Assembly (NCBI RefSeq): GCF_001704415.2
Contig: NC_030819.1
Span: 33,660,575-33,724,574, forward strand
Source of the DNA: Capra hircus
Taxonomy: Eukaryota; Chordata; Mammalia; Artiodactyla; Bovidae
Length of the DNA stretch: 64,000 bases
Reading direction: 5' to 3'
A program made the position numbers and the translations under genes. Shown here in pieces: positions 58,101-61,590 of the stretch (the first letter of the stretch is position 1; the number at the start of each line of letters is the position of its first letter). The notes beneath the pieces were generated by a model. It searched no databases. It saw only the letters and a list, made by a program, of their open reading frames with translations, and was not told the DNA's origin.

Positions 58101-58458
58101 TACCTAGTAATATTATGAGTATAAAAGATTAGAATTTGTACTTTATTAACTGTACTTAAGATACTAAAACTTGTGTGTGGAATGGTGAATAGGTTATGGT
58201 TGGGAGCGGAATGTTAACGGAGGGGACTTGGGAGAAAGAATGATGTCCCAAACTTTAATTTCCATGGTTTTTGGTTTGAATTACTTTTGTTCATTGCAGT
58301 GTTTTCATTTTGTGAGCTTTTCTATGCACATACAAAATGTTTCTCCTCAGGCCCCCTTGTATTTGCTGGTCCTATTTTTATGAACCACCGAGAACAGGCT
58401 CTAGCCAGACTCAGATCCCATCCAGCACAGCTAAAGCATAAGCGGGACAAGCACAAAG
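924..58458 (+). CDS. MYCBP2: MYCBP2 partial coding sequence, 16 exons joined
   Basis: Join of 924-1139, 7994-8147, 15649-15845, 22056-22298, 22539-22610, 24019-24115, 27774-27847, 27987-28125, 29855-29931, 31122-31326, 32764-32928, 36257-36415, 44175-44379, 49865-50010, 50265-50366 and 58351-58458. Seen: all junctions are GT-AG, phases match, and the frame stays open for 2,359 nt. Recognised from memory of the vertebrate protein. Known of the family: MYCBP2 is a roughly 4,700-residue neuronal E3 ligase that passes ubiquitin through a RING-Cys-relay to Thr/Ser, works with FBXO45, and controls axon growth, synapse formation and axon degeneration. This part covers the N-terminal region and the first half of the RCC1-like domain. 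The start codon, later RCC1 repeats, PHR domains and the catalytic RING lie outside the window. Confidence 0.96.
1920..2047. repeat. Imperfect 64-bp tandem duplication
   Basis: Two adjacent units, 1920-1983 and 1984-2047. Both begin aaatatagaca, both contain tttatcataaat, and both end in a T/C-rich run. The units differ at a moderate number of positions, so the duplication is not recent. Confidence 0.75.
2955..3168 (+). repeat. MIR SINE (ancient mammalian)
   Basis: Contains the MIR core pattern: a tgagttcaaac region, then gcaagttatttaacctctct, ctcagttt...catctctgaaatggggataat and a terminal ttaataaatgctagc. Sense orientation. Diverged, as expected for an element older than the mammalian radiation. 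Confidence 0.85.
4287..4356. repeat. Small direct repeat, about 35 bp unit
   Basis: Two near-identical copies of atggggaacattttataaaa (4295 and 4333 regions), each preceded by ttgaaaa. They differ by single-base indels. Confidence 0.7.
5147..5971 (-). mobile_element. BovB LINE, 3' end, antisense
   Basis: Starts on the plus strand with the reverse complement of the BovB 3' tail (cagttcagtcactcagtcgt) and runs back through the C-terminal part of the reverse transcriptase ORF. Minus-strand frames show the [20 protein letters not shown] segment, with frameshifts. 5'-truncated, as is usual for target-primed insertions. Confidence 0.93.
6043..6357 (+). mobile_element. Dimeric tRNA-derived SINE (Bov-tA/Bov-A2 type)
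   Basis: Two Bov-tA heads in tandem: gggcttccctagtagctcag near 6043 and gggcttcccttgtggctctg near 6161, each followed by an A/B-box-like tRNA-derived segment, then the shared body ending in gactgagtgactttcacttt. The second unit is more complete. Confidence 0.9.
7994..8147 (+). CDS. MYCBP2: MYCBP2 exon, 154 nt, residues 73-123
   Basis: Acceptor ttaaatag at 7986-7993, donor gtaaga at 8148. Starts in phase 0 and leaves one base of a split Glu codon. Encodes [20 protein letters not shown] followed by a leucine-rich stretch ([20 protein letters not shown]) predicted to be helical, the type of sequence expected of a small helical-repeat region before the RCC1-like domain. Separated from the previous exon by 6.85 kb of intron. 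Confidence 0.96.
8769..9712 (-). mobile_element. BovB LINE, 3' end, antisense
   Basis: Reverse complement of the BovB 3' tail at the left edge, then the RT C-terminal region. The longest minus-strand remnant, 8981-9379, reads [20 protein letters not shown] onward. Frame is broken further upstream in the element. 5' end is at or just before the junction with the next BovB piece. Confidence 0.92.
9715..10172 (-). mobile_element. Second BovB 3' fragment with 8-bp target-site duplication
   Basis: BovB body 9723-10164, antisense, starting with four repeats of the cagtt tail unit. It is bounded by the same octamer CATGCATT at 9715-9722 and 10165-10172, the expected footprint of a separate, 5'-truncated insertion. 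It sits just beyond the 5' end of the previous BovB fragment. Confidence 0.85.
10720..11340 (+). repeat. GC-rich interspersed repeat of uncertain family
   Basis: Distinctly GC-richer than the intron around it, with internal near-repeats such as tcctttctcctgggtcctgg and gggatctttgggtcctgg. I recognise it as a sequence common in cattle, possibly from a ruminant LINE-1 untranslated region or an LTR, but cannot assign it with certainty. Open frames here (for example 10879-11262) are low-complexity products of base composition, not genes. It joins BovB sequence directly near 11340. Confidence 0.55.
11341..12522 (+). mobile_element. BovB LINE, sense, RT region to 3' end
   Basis: Begins mid-RT ([20 protein letters not shown] in one frame) and runs to the tail ending gactgagcaactgaactcaa. 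The catalytic YADD box is present ([20 protein letters not shown], 11708-11890 frame), but stops and frame changes separate it from flanking domains. Carries no endonuclease domain. Non-functional. Confidence 0.93.
13390..14440 (+). repeat. Old interspersed repeat split by an L1 insertion
   Basis: 13390-13500 (acttcacagaagatgtgaca... onward) and about 14241-14440 (ggaagg...ggagcttgatagg) read like the two halves of one ancient mammalian repeat, interrupted by the L1 at 13506-14240. Family not assigned; the pairing is inference from order and orientation. Confidence 0.4.
13506..14240 (-). mobile_element. L1 LINE 3' end, antisense
   Basis: Minus strand encodes the C-terminal end of L1 ORF2 ([20 protein letters not shown], then the [13 protein letters not shown] motif; 13868-14107) followed by a ruminant-type 3' untranslated region. 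One frame persists for 79 codons. No RT or endonuclease domain; 5'-truncated. Confidence 0.9.
14570..14775 (+). repeat. Purine-rich tract
   Basis: About 200 bp consisting mostly of A and G, with agaaagg/gaagg/gagaga motifs and only scattered pyrimidines. Not a clean microsatellite. A complementary-type pyrimidine tract lies about 300 bp downstream. Confidence 0.7.
15045..15170 (+). repeat. Pyrimidine-rich tract
   Basis: About 125 bp dominated by C and T (cttccttccttcccctttcc near 15066). It lies about 480 bp upstream of the 15649 exon, too far to be its polypyrimidine tract. Confidence 0.75.
15649..15845 (+). CDS. MYCBP2: MYCBP2 exon, 197 nt, residues 124-189
   Basis: Acceptor atccacag ends at 15648; donor gtatgt at 15846. 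Completes the split Glu codon (g+ag) and ends in phase 0. Encodes [20 protein letters not shown] and a stretch with alternating small and hydrophobic residues ([20 protein letters not shown]), again helical in appearance and continuing the helical region of the previous exon. No membrane role is implied: the hydrophobic run is short and amphipathic. Confidence 0.96.
16757..16962 (-). mobile_element. Bov-tA SINE, antisense
   Basis: Plus strand reads the reverse complement of a Bov-tA unit: gaaagtgaaagttgctcagt at the left, ccaccagggaagc (the tRNA-derived head) at the right near 16962. Full-length single unit. Confidence 0.92.
19122..19219. repeat. 49-bp tandem duplication
   Basis: Units 19122-19170 and 19171-19219 both begin tgaggtgagctcgc and both end ttcacagcagcttcc. 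They differ at only a few positions, clustered after the shared tctgtcagaccct. Confidence 0.88.
19274..19421 (+). mobile_element. SINE fragment with internal 26-bp duplication
   Basis: 3' part of a Bov-tA/Bov-A2 element in sense orientation, from gaagaaggaaacagcaaccc to gagtcagacacaacttagag. Inside it 19286-19311 and 19312-19337 are identical 26-bp units (start agcaacccactcc, end tcttgcct). Confidence 0.88.
19806..20019 (+). mobile_element. Bov-tA SINE, sense, with CAA tail
   Basis: Full unit from gggcttccgggtggctcagt to gtgactaaacaacaacaa. The CAA-rich tail is typical of the group. tRNA-derived head is recognisable but mutated, so this is not a tRNA gene. Confidence 0.92.
20998..21310. repeat. 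MER5-like hAT DNA transposon remnant
   Basis: Left end contains cagtgctctccaatagaagt and right end contains cacatgtggctggtggctgc, matching the ends of MER5/Charlie-type non-autonomous elements from memory; the interior is AT-rich and diverged. Confidence 0.6.
22056..22298 (+). CDS. MYCBP2: MYCBP2 exon, 243 nt, residues 190-270
   Basis: Acceptor tgactag ends at 22055; exon starts with GTG (Val), phase 0 at both ends. Encodes [20 protein letters not shown] through [20 protein letters not shown] and ends SGTVR. From about residue 245 the pattern ([20 protein letters not shown]) is propeller-like and marks the approach to the RCC1-like domain. The donor gggtaagtgatt is copied exactly 28 bp downstream (see findings). 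The third residue differs from the human protein as I remember it (Met for Thr). Confidence 0.96.
22299..22538 (+). other. MYCBP2: MYCBP2 intron, 240 bp
   Basis: Short intron. Its first 12-mer, gggtaagtgatt with the last exon bases, is repeated exactly at 22325-22336 after a T-rich spacer. No transposable element. Confidence 0.9.
22539..22610 (+). CDS. MYCBP2: MYCBP2 exon, 72 nt, residues 271-294
   Basis: Short 24-codon exon after a 240-bp intron. Acceptor ttttgcag, donor gtagga; phase 0 both ends. Encodes [20 protein letters not shown] then GYAQ; basic and continuous with the propeller-like segment of the previous exon. Because it is symmetric and small it is a candidate cassette exon, though nothing in the sequence shows that it is skipped. 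Confidence 0.95.
22611..24018 (+). other. MYCBP2: MYCBP2 intron, 1.4 kb
   Basis: Contains a MIR (about 22745-22925); otherwise unique AT-rich sequence, with no ruminant SINE or BovB. Confidence 0.85.
22745..22925 (+). repeat. MIR SINE
   Basis: Diverged MIR: ccttgcttcttaccagctgt, gagactgtggacaattcagc and a run ending ttaaaatgggaataaatatg give the usual order of MIR core segments. Confidence 0.75.
24019..24115 (+). CDS. MYCBP2: MYCBP2 exon, 97 nt, residues 295-326
   Basis: Acceptor gttgtcag ends at 24018, preceded by a T-rich tract; donor gtatgt at 24116. Starts phase 0, ends with one base of a split Asp codon. Encodes [20 protein letters not shown] then [12 protein letters not shown]. This is a beta-strand-like segment in the region leading into the RCC1-like propeller. 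Confidence 0.95.
24116..27773 (+). other. MYCBP2: MYCBP2 intron, 3.66 kb
   Basis: No young repeats seen. Short simple tracts: TA-rich near 24972-24990, GTTT-rich near 25120-25155, and GAT repeats near 25186-25206. A segment near 25310-25560 looks like an old LINE 3' end. The open frames here are not coding. Confidence 0.75.
27774..27847 (+). CDS. MYCBP2: MYCBP2 exon, 74 nt, residues 327-351
   Basis: Acceptor tttgcacag ends at 27773; donor gtaagt at 27848. Completes the split Asp codon and ends in phase 0. Encodes [20 protein letters not shown] then AASRD. Followed by the shortest intron in the window (139 bp), so it is probably recognised together with the next exon. Confidence 0.95.
27848..27986 (+). 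other. MYCBP2: MYCBP2 intron, 139 bp
   Basis: Shortest intron here, with gtaagt donor and ttcttttag acceptor and a tttattt-rich end; no repeat. Confidence 0.92.
27987..28125 (+). CDS. MYCBP2: MYCBP2 exon, 139 nt, residues 352-397
   Basis: Acceptor ttcttttag ends at 27986; donor gtaaga at 28126. Starts phase 0, ends with one base of a split Ser codon. Encodes [20 protein letters not shown], a Lys/Leu-rich helix-like segment, then [20 protein letters not shown]. Contains two cysteines (CLHAC) that are not part of the later Cys-rich module. Confidence 0.95.
29064..29253 (-). mobile_element. Bov-tA SINE, antisense
   Basis: Plus strand runs from ttgtatccaactctttgtga to ccaccagggaagccct. The left edge forms two overlapping perfect inverted repeats with the preceding 16 bases. 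Confidence 0.92.
29407..29638 (+). mobile_element. Bov-tA SINE, sense, with 11-bp target-site duplication
   Basis: SINE body 29418-29627, from cctgggcttccctggtggct to cttagctgctaaaccac. Flanked by AATCTGAAACA at 29407-29417 and 29628-29638, a perfect target-site duplication, so this insertion is relatively young. Confidence 0.94.
29855..29931 (+). CDS. MYCBP2: MYCBP2 exon, 77 nt, residues 398-423, RCC1-like blade start
   Basis: Acceptor tattgtcag ends at 29854; donor gtaaat at 29932. Completes the split Ser codon and ends in phase 0. Encodes [20 protein letters not shown] then KTANGK. The run [20 protein letters not shown] across the junction is the usual RCC1 pattern: a small-residue turn, an aliphatic strand, a polar turn with Gly, and an aromatic strand. 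It is the first recognisable RCC1-like repeat here. Confidence 0.95.
29932..31121 (+). other. MYCBP2: MYCBP2 intron, 1.19 kb
   Basis: Unique AT-rich sequence to about 30648, then a copy of the intron's own 3' end (30649-30792), an antisense SINE (30797-30981), and the functional 3' end (30990-31121) with an AAG acceptor. Confidence 0.88.
30649..31132 (+). repeat. 144-bp direct duplication of intron end plus exon start, SINE between
   Basis: Copy 1 is about 30649-30792 and copy 2 about 30990-31132, offset 340 bp where alignment is clean. Shared blocks include tgtcatgtgaaacct, ccaagaggcactgtaattcc and ttaagatatattacac. The last eleven shared bases are the first bases of the 31122 exon. The copies differ at roughly one position in ten. 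Confidence 0.9.
30797..30981 (-). mobile_element. Bov-tA SINE, antisense, between duplicated intron ends
   Basis: Plus strand from gccacccctaggactgtagc to gccaccagggaagcccta. Truncated at the left relative to other copies (the gtccgactctttgtgacccc segment is absent). Confidence 0.9.
31122..31326 (+). CDS. MYCBP2: MYCBP2 exon, 205 nt, residues 424-491, RCC1-like repeat
   Basis: Encodes [40 protein letters not shown], then [20 protein letters not shown]. The last segment is a clear RCC1 repeat core ([21 protein letters not shown]). The acceptor is the unusual trinucleotide AAG (cttgttaag), preceded by a T-rich run. The 3' end of the intron and the first eleven exon bases also occur, diverged, 340 bp upstream on the far side of a SINE. 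Donor gtgagt at 31327; ends with one base of a split Thr codon. Confidence 0.95.
31327..32763 (+). other. MYCBP2: MYCBP2 intron, 1.44 kb
   Basis: Unique AT-rich sequence with no recognised repeat. Ends in an AAG acceptor after a 14-T run. Confidence 0.85.
32764..32928 (+). CDS. MYCBP2: MYCBP2 exon, 165 nt, residues 492-546, RCC1-like repeat
   Basis: Acceptor is again AAG (taaag after a 14-T run); donor gtaagt at 32929. Starts and ends inside split codons with phase 1-1, so it is symmetric. Encodes a strongly basic segment ([20 protein letters not shown]) that could be a surface loop or a nuclear-localisation-like patch, followed by an RCC1 core ([20 protein letters not shown], then FGKD). 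The basic patch role is inference only. Confidence 0.95.
33301..33537 (-). mobile_element. Bov-tA SINE, antisense, with 9-bp target-site duplication
   Basis: SINE body 33310-33528 (acatgttagtcactcagtcg to ccaccagggaagct). GTTAGAGAA at 33301-33309 recurs at 33529-33537. Confidence 0.93.
34037..34596 (-). mobile_element. BovB LINE 3' end, antisense
   Basis: Plus strand starts with the reversed tail (cagtccagtcactcagttgt) and runs to ttaatttcatggctgcttgc. Contains minus-strand remnants of the RT C-terminal region. 5'-truncated, with a small internal expansion near 34316-34328. Confidence 0.92.
34757..35032 (-). mobile_element. Dimeric Bov-A2-type SINE, antisense
   Basis: Two related units in the same orientation, joined by the linker tgcatgaaagtgaaaagtga near 34890-34910. 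Same arrangement as the element at 52696. Confidence 0.9.
35045..35290 (+). repeat. MIR SINE
   Basis: Diverged MIR in sense orientation: gactcagatcctggcatgac, a ttttctgcctgtaaaaggaa-like core and caagacatgtcagctagtac-like end. Confidence 0.7.
36257..36415 (+). CDS. MYCBP2: MYCBP2 exon, 159 nt, residues 547-599, canonical RCC1 repeat
   Basis: Acceptor ttcctgtag ends at 36256; donor gtaggt at 36416; phase 1-1. Encodes the clearest RCC1 blade in the window: [20 protein letters not shown] followed by [14 protein letters not shown], with the G-x-x-H-T, L-x-x-x-G-x-V-W-x-F-G and N-x-x-G-Q-x-G signatures. The next exon breaks off the propeller with the acidic/Cys-rich insertion, so blades resume only downstream of the window. 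Confidence 0.97.
37342..37424 (+). mobile_element. Bov-tA SINE fragment
   Basis: Only the tRNA-derived head and part of the body remain, ggccttccctggtgactcag to gggtcgggaagatctt. Confidence 0.88.
38180..39060 (-). repeat. Ancient L1M-type 3' ends, antisense
   Basis: Pattern tatattgaagtataacacat near 38600, followed by gcaccgagattaggaagtat, ataaatggaatcatgtattc and gagattcttccatgttgtta, is the usual order of old L1M 3' ends in reverse orientation. A second, shorter piece lies at about 38230-38390. Boundaries approximate. Confidence 0.6.
40133..43192 (+). mobile_element. Nearly full-length BovB LINE, sense, decayed
   Basis: About 3.06 kb, close to the usual 3.2 kb. In order: 5' region (gccacccaagacagacgggt), an AP-endonuclease domain around 40560-41170 ([20 protein letters not shown] in one frame), the linker ([20 protein letters not shown], 41545-41802), reverse transcriptase 41960-42450 in several frames, and the C-terminal part with the tail ending gactgagcgacttaactg. 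The RT catalytic box is mutated (tatgcaaatgac, YAND in place of YADD) and many frameshifts are present, so it is dead. Confidence 0.94.
43420..43750 (+). repeat. Unassigned ancient interspersed repeat
   Basis: Reads agatgaacaaaggccctgaa and gagcttggaggaagttggga, a pattern seen in old mammalian repeats and similar to the split element near 13.4/14.3 kb. Family not assigned. Confidence 0.35.
44175..44379 (+). CDS. MYCBP2: MYCBP2 exon, 205 nt, residues 600-667, acidic then cysteine-rich insertion
   Basis: Acceptor aaatag ends at 44174; donor gtaaga at 44380. Encodes an acidic run ([18 protein letters not shown]), then six cysteines in [29 protein letters not shown], and ends RPDRVPG plus two bases of Gly. 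The exon is markedly GC-rich against AT-rich flanks. Its last 21 bases and the donor lie inside a perfect 46-bp tandem duplication (44359-44450). If the second donor were used, the in-frame TAA at 44381-44383 would end translation. The Cys cluster continues in the next exon. Confidence 0.96.
44359..44450 (+). repeat. Perfect 46-bp tandem duplication over a 5' splice site
   Basis: Units 44359-44404 and 44405-44450 are identical, each starting gccagatagagtccctggag and holding gggtaagagtgcgcagtgct. The first unit contains the last 21 exon bases and the donor; the second repeats both in the intron. Confidence 0.97.
44825..45460 (-). mobile_element. L1 LINE 3' end, antisense
   Basis: Minus strand encodes the L1 ORF2 C-terminus ([20 protein letters not shown], then [14 protein letters not shown]; 45176-45418) followed by the ruminant 3' untranslated region. 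Same subfamily as 13506-14240, judged by shared blocks on both sides. Confidence 0.9.
45461..46240 (-). repeat. Probable older L1, antisense
   Basis: Blocks such as ggctcatatagttctttaat and ttgaaaatctttgcccgtgt resemble reverse-complement L1 sequence upstream of ORF2 end. Decayed; boundaries uncertain. Confidence 0.4.
46244..46366 (+). mobile_element. BovB 3' tail fragment, sense
   Basis: Only the last 120 bp of BovB, from tcaccaactcagtgggcatg to gagcgactgaactgatta. Faces the larger BovB at 46465 in the opposite orientation. Confidence 0.9.
46465..47713 (-). mobile_element. BovB LINE, 3' half, antisense, long RT open frame
   Basis: 5'-truncated BovB inserted in an L1, flanked by GAGTAT (46459-46464 and 47714-47719). 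It carries the longest open frame in the window (46679-47746, minus strand, 355 codons). Confidence 0.93.
46679..47746 (-). pseudogene. BovB reverse transcriptase fragment, 355-codon open frame
   Basis: Covers the RT domain of BovB ORF2: [20 protein letters not shown] near residue 28, [20 protein letters not shown] with the first catalytic Asp, [20 protein letters not shown], and [20 protein letters not shown] with the catalytic YADD. After the CESWTVKK segment a one-base change of frame gives a foreign C-terminus ([14 protein letters not shown] onward). The endonuclease domain is missing. The first eleven codons come from flanking L1 sequence rather than BovB. No mobility expected; expression unknown. 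Confidence 0.9.
47901..47930. repeat. Perfect 12-bp inverted repeat, 6-bp loop
   Basis: Arms cttctaatttat (47901-47912) and ataaattagaag (47919-47930) are exact reverse complements. The following bases repeat atttatctttaaataaatta, giving a local AT-rich direct repeat as well. Confidence 0.9.
49865..50010 (+). CDS. MYCBP2: MYCBP2 exon, 146 nt, residues 668-716, second half of Cys-rich module
   Basis: Acceptor tgtttttag ends at 49864; donor gtaata at 50011. One base completes the split Gly codon. Encodes [20 protein letters not shown] with seven cysteines, then [20 protein letters not shown] and MIPLDLLL. Together with the preceding exon this makes 13 cysteines in about 61 residues, a spacing that suggests a metal-binding fold. 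Ends with one base of a split Ala codon; intron to the next exon is 254 bp. Confidence 0.96.
50011..50264 (+). other. MYCBP2: MYCBP2 intron, 254 bp
   Basis: Short, unique, AT-rich intron with gtaata donor and catccag acceptor. Confidence 0.92.
50265..50366 (+). CDS. MYCBP2: MYCBP2 exon, 102 nt, residues 717-750
   Basis: Acceptor catccag ends at 50264; donor gtaaga at 50367; phase 1-1. Encodes [20 protein letters not shown] then [14 protein letters not shown], a highly charged stretch rich in Arg/Glu that is probably a single long helix linking the Cys-rich module back to the RCC1-like propeller. Confidence 0.96.
51751..52042 (+). mobile_element. Dimeric SINE, sense, with 10-bp target-site duplication
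   Basis: SINE body 51761-52032: two Bov-A2-type units joined by ttcacttttcactttcatgc, ending in a CAG-rich tail. TGTGTATCTT at 51751-51760 recurs at 52033-52042. Confidence 0.94.
52589..52614 (-). other. G-quadruplex motif on the minus strand
   Basis: Plus strand has C-runs of 6, 6, 6 and 3 separated by gtg, a and a. The minus strand therefore carries four G-runs with loops of 1, 1 and 3, a textbook quadruplex motif. The G-rich strand is the template strand of MYCBP2. Confidence 0.85.
52683..52977 (-). mobile_element. Dimeric Bov-A2-type SINE, antisense, with 13-bp target-site duplication
   Basis: SINE body 52696-52964, starting with gctgctgctaagtcgcttca. AGTAGTTGGCTTT at 52683-52695 recurs exactly at 52965-52977. 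Confidence 0.94.
53628..53686. repeat. 33-bp tandem duplication
   Basis: tttgcctgggacagtcct is found at 53628 and again at 53661, each followed by a/g then ttttatg. One substitution in the 26 bases compared; the second unit is incomplete. Confidence 0.85.
53775..54000 (+). repeat. MIR SINE
   Basis: Sense MIR: gcatggtggttgagagtata, ggttcatatcctggcttctt, ctcagtttccttacctttaa, and a distal part ending near gtaaacatttgatggtggta. Confidence 0.88.
54360..55260 (-). repeat. Probable ancient L1 3' ends, antisense
   Basis: Blocks such as gcataacatttcataatctg and gtaccacagattattcaact resemble old L1 3' ends in reverse orientation. Highly diverged; limits uncertain. Confidence 0.4.
57711..57795. repeat. 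Interrupted TA/TG dinucleotide tract
   Basis: About 85 bp of alternating purine-pyrimidine sequence made of tatata, tgtgtg and tgtata blocks with few interruptions. Confidence 0.85.
58351..58458 (+). CDS. MYCBP2: MYCBP2 exon, 108 nt, residues 751-786, last in window
   Basis: Acceptor ttctcctcag ends at 58350; donor gtattt at 58459 (weak beyond GT); phase 1-1. Encodes [20 protein letters not shown] then [16 protein letters not shown], a basic helical segment. The following exon, which I expect to start with the next acidic/basic linker and then the remaining RCC1 repeats, was not found in the 5.5 kb that remain. Confidence 0.96.
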
Positions 58459-60929
58459 GTATTTGGTCTTCCTTCTCAACTAGGCGGGATGCTTTCCCAA
58501 CTTCTTCCACTTATTTGAATATTGTCTCTGGGAAAATGCACAAACCTAATTCTTCTACTTTGCTTCTATCATTGTTATATAGCCTGAGGAGAAAGAACAT
58601 GCTGAAAAGTGTACTGTTTGTCAATGAGTGTCAATCTTATTTCACTGTATTTTTTTGTTAACTTTAATAAAAAGAAGACATTTTACAATGTATCTTTTTC
58701 TTTACCGTTTCTTGTCAAATTTCCTAAGGTTTAGGAAAGGTGGGAAAATAATTATAGCTCTCTATTTTATATACTTTATTATCTGCTCTTAGATGACTGT
58801 CATCTGGCATTTTGCAATCCTTTTTTCTTTTTTTAATGCTGTTCATTTGCTTCAGAATTAACAGAATTGCTAAATTCAGTGTATAGAGTGATAATGAGTT
58901 AACCTCTATGATGCTTCATTTGTTTTAATATAAAAGTTTATATATATAATACACATGATTTATTTGATATTTGAGGTTTAAAAGTGATAGATGTCAGTAA
59001 AGAGTAGACCTACTCTAGTCCTCAGAAACTGTCATAGGTCTCAACAAATCTTGAGTGACTGGCAATATCTTGCCATATAATTGTTTGAGATCTGAGTTCT
59101 AGATTAATTAAAAATATTCCTAAAGCAAGAATTGTTTAAACAAGAAGTTATGGGTCAACTAAGATCAGGAAAGAATTTAATGCAGGGAACTTACAAATTT
59201 ATGTATAAATTCTGCCTTGAATCCTGGCATGAGAACCAGCCACTCTTGGAATAGTACAACTTAGATTTAATATTTTCTTAAATGCCTGAAATGAACCCTG
59301 TAAAGTAGAGCAGAAGATTTTAAAAACACATATTCTGTACAAGTTAATCTAAGTAATATTTTCTCTTTTTAGGGGAGGGGCTACAGAACGGTTAACAGAT
59401 GAATTTTATTTTTAAACTTTCACATGCAACATATTGTAATCAATTTTATTTTTATTTGCCTCTTTCAGTCTATCATTTTGTCACTCAAGGCAAAAACGCA
59501 AAGAAAAGAAACCCCCATTTTCAGTTAAGCCACAAATAGAGAACTATTCAAATTATATTCTGTAGGAATAAAAATTGAGATTAGTTTAAATCTAATGTGA
59601 TTAACCATAGTAAAATTTGTGATTGTTTTATTTATTGGATGCTCTTAACAGTGCCATTAATATTTAAATCTAAGGAATACTATTTGGGGTATCCTTGCAA
59701 ATTATTTTAGTTATTGCCAGAATTTCTGATCTCATATTTTCCACTATGCCAGTATTAGAGAAGCTTTTATCAGGTCATTTTCTCACCAATTATATGAAAG
59801 TAGAGTTCTCCAATACTTTACCTGAGGTTCACTATTTACATTTCAATAAGCAGTTTAAAACTTTTTCAGCTCCATGTTAGTATGTTATAGACAGTCATCT
59901 TTGTGTTTTTTTTTTCCAGAATTTAAAATAAATGCTAAAGAAGACCAAGGTTACAAATTTAAAACACTTTTTATGATGTCGCACTGATTAGCTATAGAAA
60001 CTTTTCCACTTCCATCTTGTCTGTAACGGGGTTATTTTATGGGACTGTAGCAACCTCTTTGGAAGGACTGATTTTGTAGTATTACAGTGTAGGGCCATTT
60101 TTAAAAAAATCATCAGATTGTATGGTTTTATAGAATGAAATAGTTTCATTTCTTCACCACCAAACGACTTTAAAGTGTAAGTAGTATTTTATCAAATGGT
60201 GTTCCATTTTATGTGGAAGGTACTCACTTAGCACTCACTGTAAACCCACAGGTTTGCTTTTTGTTGCTCCCTTTGCATTTTCTGTTCCTATCATTTAACC
60301 CCCTTGCCAGGCACTGCTTTTACTCTTGCTGCATATAGTCATAGTCTTTTAATAAATTTGTTTTCCTGTGTATTTTTTTTTCTCTTGTGTCTTACTCTAC
60401 TTATCTTCCACTGAGAAAGTCACTGTATTAATTGCTGTATTCTACCTTACATTTAATTATGTTGGTGGTACAGATTATAGGATAATAACGATTTAAATCT
60501 TCTAGACTGTGACTTTCTTGTGGGGGTGTGCGGAGGGTAAGAACTATGGATTTATTGTAAATAGGAGTGAGTTCTAACATGGAAAGTTGGAGAGCTTGTG
60601 GCTGATTGGAGAGAATTCAGAGAAGGTCACAGGATCTGTCAAGTTTTCAGGCAAATTTTGACCAGAGGCCAGTAGTGCATAAGACTGAATCAATACATAG
60701 AATTTATAATCCATATAACATATAGTATTTAAAGAATGTAACTATAGGTTATAAACAGTTATCTGAATTAACATTTGTTTCAGCTATTCAGTGCCTTAAA
60801 TAGAAAAAAAAAATTTAGTGTACTACTCTTAGGAATATTCAAATTGTTCTAGAGATAGTCTAGAAGTGACTGACATGAAAATCTGAAGGCACTCCTAAAA
60901 TCATCTCTGTTTTACACCTATTTTCTGTA

Positions 60930-61090
60930 GAGAAGTGGTATGGTGTAATGGAAATATGGCCTTTGGAATTAGGCCTCAGTTTTAATCCTGTTTTTCATTT
61001 ACCACAACTGTGTGGTCATTCGTAAATTTCTTAACCTCTTTGGTTTCAGTTTCCTTATCTCAAAAATAGGAATAATAATTCCAAACTGAA
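60930..61090 (+). repeat. MIR SINE
   Basis: Sense MIR: agtggtatggtgtaatggaa, then ttcttaacctctttggtttc and agtttccttatctcaaaaat. Confidence 0.85.
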
Positions 61091-61299
61091 TATGTTGATA
61101 TGAAAATTAAATTGATATATATGTGTGTATATATATGTATATATATTTCTTTGCACATAAAAATTCTCCATGAAGAGTAGCTTAAATTTTTCCAATTGAA
61201 TTCTTTGCTTTCTTTTTTAGAATTATCTTAAAGGTACAAAATTTGAGATTGTTAAATGTATGATTAGTTTATTTTATCAAAAGATTTAAGATATCAGCC

Positions 61300-61590
61300 A
61301 TTTGATGGTGGTAAAATACGTGAGCCTTACTTTTGATCAATTTCTAAAGCTGCTCTACTATTTATTATTTTGGGCTGGCTACTTAACCACTCTAAAGCCT
61401 TGGTTTTCCCAAGTGCAAAATGGAATAATAATATCTATTTCATCAGATTACTGAATTGATTAGGGAGAGCAACAGTAGTGAATATTGACTGAGCACTTTT
61501 CATACATTATTGCACTTATTTCTCACAAGACCTTGTGATGTAATGTGCCATGTTGTTATAGACGGGAAAACTAAAACTTAAAAAGATCCA
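61300..61590 (+). repeat. MIR-type SINE pieces
   Basis: ctggctacttaaccactcta and gttttcccaagtgcaaaatg form a MIR core. The following segment (gactgagcacttttcataca, cacaagaccttgtgatgtaa) is a second MIR-like piece. Confidence 0.7.

Larger units (their letters stand above)
50367..58350 (+). other. MYCBP2: MYCBP2 intron, 7.98 kb
   Basis: Longest intron wholly inside the window. Contains SINEs at 51761-52032 and 52696-52964, a C-rich quadruplex-type motif (52589-52614), a 33-bp tandem duplication (53628-53686), a MIR (about 53775-54000), probable old L1 (about 54360-55260) and a TA/TG tract (57711-57795). 50370-51750 and 55900-57700 show nothing recognised. Confidence 0.85.

Noticed and set aside
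58287..58661. 124-codon open frame as a separate small gene
   Set aside because: It is the MYCBP2 exon 58351-58458 with intron read-through on both sides.
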